From CAYVLA01 sp964549615 [NCBI: uncultured Thermococci archaeon] (lineage in GTDB: Archaea; CAYQAE01; CAYVLA01), in the NCBI GenBank assembly GCA_964549615.1, contig CAZJVP010000051.1, positions 88,485 to 152,484 of the forward strand: a DNA stretch of 64,000 nucleotides, read 5' to 3'. Under the pieces are notes generated by a model. The model did not search any database. It was not told the origin of the DNA and worked only from the letters and a program-made list of their open reading frames with translations. The first letter of the stretch is position 1; every line of letters begins with the position of its first letter. Both the position numbers and the translations under genes were made by a program. This document shows, one piece after another, positions 61,186 through 64,000 of this stretch.

Positions 61186-62373
61186 TCAGAGGGCGTCGGC
61201 CAGCTCTACCCCTAGCCGGAAGCATCTGTCGAGGGCTTCCTTGTCGGGATGCCAGTTGCACTGGAGTTCGGGCACGGCCACGTTGATGCCGGACTGCGTC
61301 AAGGCATCCCTGATCACCTTCGTTGCCCCGCCTCCCCAACCATAGCAGCCGAACGCGGCGCCGACGCGTGCTTTGAACTTCAGCCCTCTTAGCTCCGAGA
61401 GCAGCTCCGCGACCTGGGGCAAGACGCCATTGTTGAGGGTGGATGAGCCTATCGCCACGGCCTTGGCCTCAAGTATCTCCGATATCACCTCTGACCTGTC
61501 GTTCCGTGACAGCATGAACAGCTTGGTCGGGATCCCCTTGCTCTGCAGCCCTTCGGCTATGCGCCTTGCCATCGCGTCGGTTCCGCCCCACATGGACTCG
61601 TAGGCCACTACGGCCGACCGCGGGATGGCCTCGCCGCTAGCCCATCTCTTGTAGGCCTCAATGATCCTGCCGGGATCCTTGCGCCATACGACCCCGTGGC
61701 TGGGAGCGATGGTCTTAATCCGGATGCCTTGGCCCTGCACTTCCGCAATCTTCCTAGCCACCAGCGCGCCGAAGGGGGTCAGTATGTTCGCGTAGTATTT
61801 CCTGGCCTCCCTCATGAGCGAGCATTGGTCCACCTCGTCGTCGAAGCGGCCGCTGCTGGCCAGATGTTGGCCGAAGGCGTCGTTGGGGAGGAGGAGCTCC
61901 AGTTCGGGGATGTAAGTGAACATAGAATCCGGCCAGTGGAGCATTGGCGCCTCGATGAACTCCAGGGTCCGTTTGCCAAGGGATATCCGGTCTCCGGTCG
62001 CAACGGTTCGAAAGCGCCAGTCCGCATGGAACAGCCCGCGCAAGGATTTCTCCCCGTTCTTCGTGCACACGACCTCCGCCTTCTTGGCAGCCTCCAGAAT
62101 CTTTGGGATGCTGCCCGAGTGATCGGGCTCCCCGTGGTTTGCCACCACGTACTGTATTTTGGATGGGCTAACGAGTTCCGATATCCTTTCGATGAGCTCG
62201 TCCCCGAATGCGGCATGGACGGTGTCGATCAGCGCGATCTTCTCGTCCATGACGAGATACGCGTTGTATGTCGTTCCCTCGAAGGTGGAGTGATGGGCTC
62301 CGTGGAATTTCCTAACGTTCCAGTCGACGGCACCCACCCAGAATACGCCCGGAGCGATCTCAGTTGCTGCCAA
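61186..62373 (-). CDS. Flavodiiron protein (FprA-type A flavoprotein)
   Basis: 395 residues. The metallo-beta-lactamase domain holds the diiron ligands VVANHGEPDHSG (H-x-E-x-D-H), APMLHWPDSM, LPNDAFGQH and APSHGVVW. The C-terminal flavodoxin domain begins VVAYESMWGGTDAMARR with the FMN phosphate loop. These cytosolic enzymes reduce O2 to water or NO to N2O, protecting anaerobes. A minus-strand TATA (aatctataac, near 62409-62418) lies ~40 nt before the start. Redox partners (rubredoxin, F420 enzymes) are not adjacent. Confidence 0.96.
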   Translation of the reverse strand: MAATEIAPGVFWVGAVDWNVRKFHGAHHSTFEGTTYNAYLVMDEKIALIDTVHAAFGDELIERISELVSPSKIQYVVANHGEPDHSGSIPKILEAAKKAEVVCTKNGEKSLRGLFHADWRFRTVATGDRISLGKRTLEFIEAPMLHWPDSMFTYIPELELLLPNDAFGQHLASSGRFDDEVDQCSLMREARKYYANILTPFGALVARKIAEVQGQGIRIKTIAPSHGVVWRKDPGRIIEAYKRWASGEAIPRSAVVAYESMWGGTDAMARRIAEGLQSKGIPTKLFMLSRNDRSEVISEILEAKAVAIGSSTLNNGVLPQVAELLSELRGLKFKARVGAAFGCYGWGGGATKVIRDALTQSGINVAVPELQCNWHPDKEALDRCFRLGVELADAL

Positions 62374-62544
62374 GCCATGTCCTCTCCGGCGGGAAACCGA
62401 CCGATCTAGTTATAGATTTGAGCTTTCGCCCGAGGCCGGGCCACATCTCGTCAAATCAGATAGGCTGGAGCCTCGGTGGGGGTGGGGATTGGGTCGAGCC
62501 CCTCCTATGGTCGCAGGTACGGCAGGGAAATATTGGAAACGATT

Positions 62545-62576
62545 CATTTATATAGACTGACCAAAACTATATATCA
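62545..62576 (+). promoter_or_regulatory. Two TATA-like boxes upstream of TFB
   Basis: catttatatag (62545-62555) and aactatatatca (62565-62576) lie in an AT-rich island 95-125 nt before the TFB start. Either would give a leader of ~70-100 nt, unusually long for this genome. Confidence 0.55.
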
Positions 62577-62670
62577 TAGTCGAGGCGCTCGAAACCTGAC
62601 CCTGAGACAAAGGTTGACGTTCGTAATCGCCTAGTTCTCGTCTCAGCGCCTGGGCCCGGAGGAGTCTTCA

Positions 62671-63600
62671 ATGGCATCGACCATTGCAGAGGAGATAGAG
62701 ACCCGACCGCAGTGTCCTGAATGCGGGTCTACCAGGCGGTTTAGCGACCCTGGAAGGGGCGAGATCGTCTGCGGTGACTGTGGGCTTGTTCTGGAGGAGG
62801 GGATGCTCGAGACTGGTCCGGAGTGGAGGGCGTTCGACGCCGAGGCCATAAACCGCAGGCAGAGAACTGGCGCCCCCTCGACGCTGAGGTTCCACGACAA
62901 GGGACTGTCCACGATAATCGATCCGAGGGACTACGACGCAGGTGGATCTCCGCTGAAGCCGGAGATGGCAAGGAATATGGACAGGCTGAGGAAGTGGGAC
63001 GCCAGGTCTCGGACCTCAGAATCCAAGGACCGCAACCTCGCGATAGCTCTCTTCGAGATGGACAGGATGGGGGGGCAACTCGGCATGCCGAAGAACGTAA
63101 TAGAGTCGGCAGCCTTGCTCTACCGGAAGGCCCTTGACAAGGAGATCCCGAAGAGCCGGTCCATTGTCCTTACAGTGGCCGCGTGCCTATATCTCGCAGC
63201 CAGGCAGTTTGGATTGCCGAGGACACTGGAGGAGCTTGCCGAGGTCTCCGGCGCTGAGCGTAGGAAGGAGGTCGGAGGGGTAGTAAGAATCCTGCAGCGC
63301 GACCTGGGCCTGCGGCTGCCGCCATCTACCCCGCTTGACTACGTGAGGCAGCTGGCTTCCAGGCTCAACTTACCGGGCGAGGTTCAGGAGGATGCAGCGC
63401 GAATCCTGCGAGCCGCAATAGCCGCGGGCGTCACCTCTGGGAAGAACCCAATAGGGATTGCAGGGGCAGCGATCTATCTGGCTTCCGTGAGGGCTGGAAT
63501 GAAGGTCAACCAGAGCGAGGTAGCAGCGGCATCCGGGACAACGCCGGTGACGATCAGGAACAACTGCAGGGACCTTGAGGAGATCATGCCCGTCGAGTAG
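62671..63600 (+). CDS. tfb: Transcription initiation factor B (TFB)
   Basis: 309 residues. N-terminal zinc ribbon CPECGSTRRF and IVCGDCGLVLEEG, B-reader/linker (EWRAFDAEAINRRQRTGAP), then two cyclin-fold repeats (about 115-205 and 210-305) with the second-repeat IGIAGAAIYLAS and the HTH QSEVAAASGTTPVTIRNN that contacts BRE. TFB recruits RNA polymerase to TBP-bound TATA boxes like those mapped here. The stretched leader may allow self-regulation. Confidence 0.97.
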   Translation: MASTIAEEIETRPQCPECGSTRRFSDPGRGEIVCGDCGLVLEEGMLETGPEWRAFDAEAINRRQRTGAPSTLRFHDKGLSTIIDPRDYDAGGSPLKPEMARNMDRLRKWDARSRTSESKDRNLAIALFEMDRMGGQLGMPKNVIESAALLYRKALDKEIPKSRSIVLTVAACLYLAARQFGLPRTLEELAEVSGAERRKEVGGVVRILQRDLGLRLPPSTPLDYVRQLASRLNLPGEVQEDAARILRAAIAAGVTSGKNPIGIAGAAIYLASVRAGMKVNQSEVAAASGTTPVTIRNNCRDLEEIMPVE

Positions 63601-63642
63601 CGGGCCTCGTACGTGCTTCCTTCGTTTCGACGATTCGTCGGC

Positions 63643-64000
63643 CTAGAACTTCCTGTAGGGCCGCACGGCCGCGTCTATGGCTTGTTCGAGCTTGTCCACC
63701 AGCGGGGCGTAGTCGAACTTCATCATTCGGGTGACTGGCTTTATCTTCACGCCCTTTCGAGCGAGGTAGCTCTTCCCCACGAGCGCGGAATCCATCCCGT
63801 CCCAGACCTCCAGCGTCTTGTTCACCAAGAACTGCGCCTTTGCCGCCCTTGCCAGGTCCCCGCTCATGAAGAAGTCAAAAATGGCGCGCAGCAGCTCCGG
63901 GTAGGTGTTGCAGCCCTCCCCTATCACGCCGCCAGCACCGAGGGCGAGGCTTGGCAAGAACGCGGTTTCCGCGCCGCAGACCATTGTGAAATCCTTGTCG
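63643..64000 (-). CDS. DapA-family aldolase, C-terminal part (5' end outside window)
   Basis: At least 119 residues; the frame remains open to the window edge (KDFTMVCGAETAFLPSLALG). The C-terminal third of the DHDPS/NAL barrel is recognisable: GAGGVIGEGCNTYPELLRA, the helical FLVNKTLEVWDGMDSALVGKSY, and the final helix with KLEQAIDAAVRPYRK. It is not a close relative of the complete DapA-family protein at 31833. Convergent with TFB. The catalytic lysine lies outside the window. Confidence 0.85.
   Translation of the reverse strand, partial: DKDFTMVCGAETAFLPSLALGAGGVIGEGCNTYPELLRAIFDFFMSGDLARAAKAQFLVNKTLEVWDGMDSALVGKSYLARKGVKIKPVTRMMKFDYAPLVDKLEQAIDAAVRPYRKF

Overview
This window is a compact, GC-rich stretch of archaeal chromosome. 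The archaeal markers are the GatD/GatE amidotransferase pair, transcription factor TFB, an archaeal S26B-type signal peptidase, AN1-type zinc fingers, and many TATA boxes about 25 to 27 nt upstream of start codons that are often leaderless or nearly so. GTG and TTG starts are frequent. The lineage cannot be fixed from sequence alone; a deep-branching heterotroph of the Thermoproteota/Bathyarchaeia or Thermoplasmatota kind would fit. There is no CRISPR array, prophage or intact insertion sequence.

Layout. 1-8.0 kb: a partial unknown gene, then a segmental duplication of [Fpg/Nei-type glycosylase - HIT hydrolase - small membrane protein]. Copy 1 keeps the glycosylase and has lost the membrane protein. 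Copy 2 has lost the glycosylase and keeps the membrane protein. Both HIT genes are intact. Between the copies lie secreted and membrane proteins and a frameshifted IS91-like transposase remnant. 8-20 kb: an HTH regulator, a beta-helix protein, an MKNQYFGD-family protein, an SGNH esterase, a ceramidase-like hydrolase and a VapBC pair. Interleaved with these are three paralogues of a signal-peptide / amidotransferase-like / helical / membrane-anchor protein. 20-23 kb: a second PIN pair with an unfamiliar partner and a PqaA-like protein with an AN1-like N-terminus. 22.9-44 kb: mostly housekeeping, including tRNA-Thr overlapping truA, TraB, a sugar nucleotidyltransferase with a phosphohexomutase-like pseudoenzyme, citramalate synthase, an orphan corrinoid protein, a DapA-family aldolase, two PIG-L deacetylases, an M42 peptidase, an ATP-grasp enzyme, gatD-gatE, two Gfo/Idh/MocA dehydrogenases, a GIY-YIG/DUF123 protein and signal peptidase. 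44-62 kb: an SGNH hydrolase, FG-GAP propeller proteins, a GH2 glycosidase, a zinc alcohol dehydrogenase, an acyl esterase, two GH38 alpha-mannosidase-like proteins and a large metallophosphoesterase. 61-64 kb: flavodiiron protein, TFB and the end of another DapA-family gene.

Taken together, the glycosidases, esterases, BNR propeller, beta-helix protein, sugar dehydrogenases and DapA-type aldolases suggest a heterotroph that processes complex glycans (mannose- and uronate-containing, acetylated), with a large share of exported or membrane-tethered proteins. Flavodiiron protein suggests an anaerobe that meets O2 or NO, and the corrinoid protein suggests methyl-group metabolism. Most genes appear to have their own promoter; convincing operons are short (vapBC, gatDE, ATP-grasp/PIG-L, the two Gfo/Idh genes, signal peptidase/DUF123, TraB/truA/tRNA-Thr).
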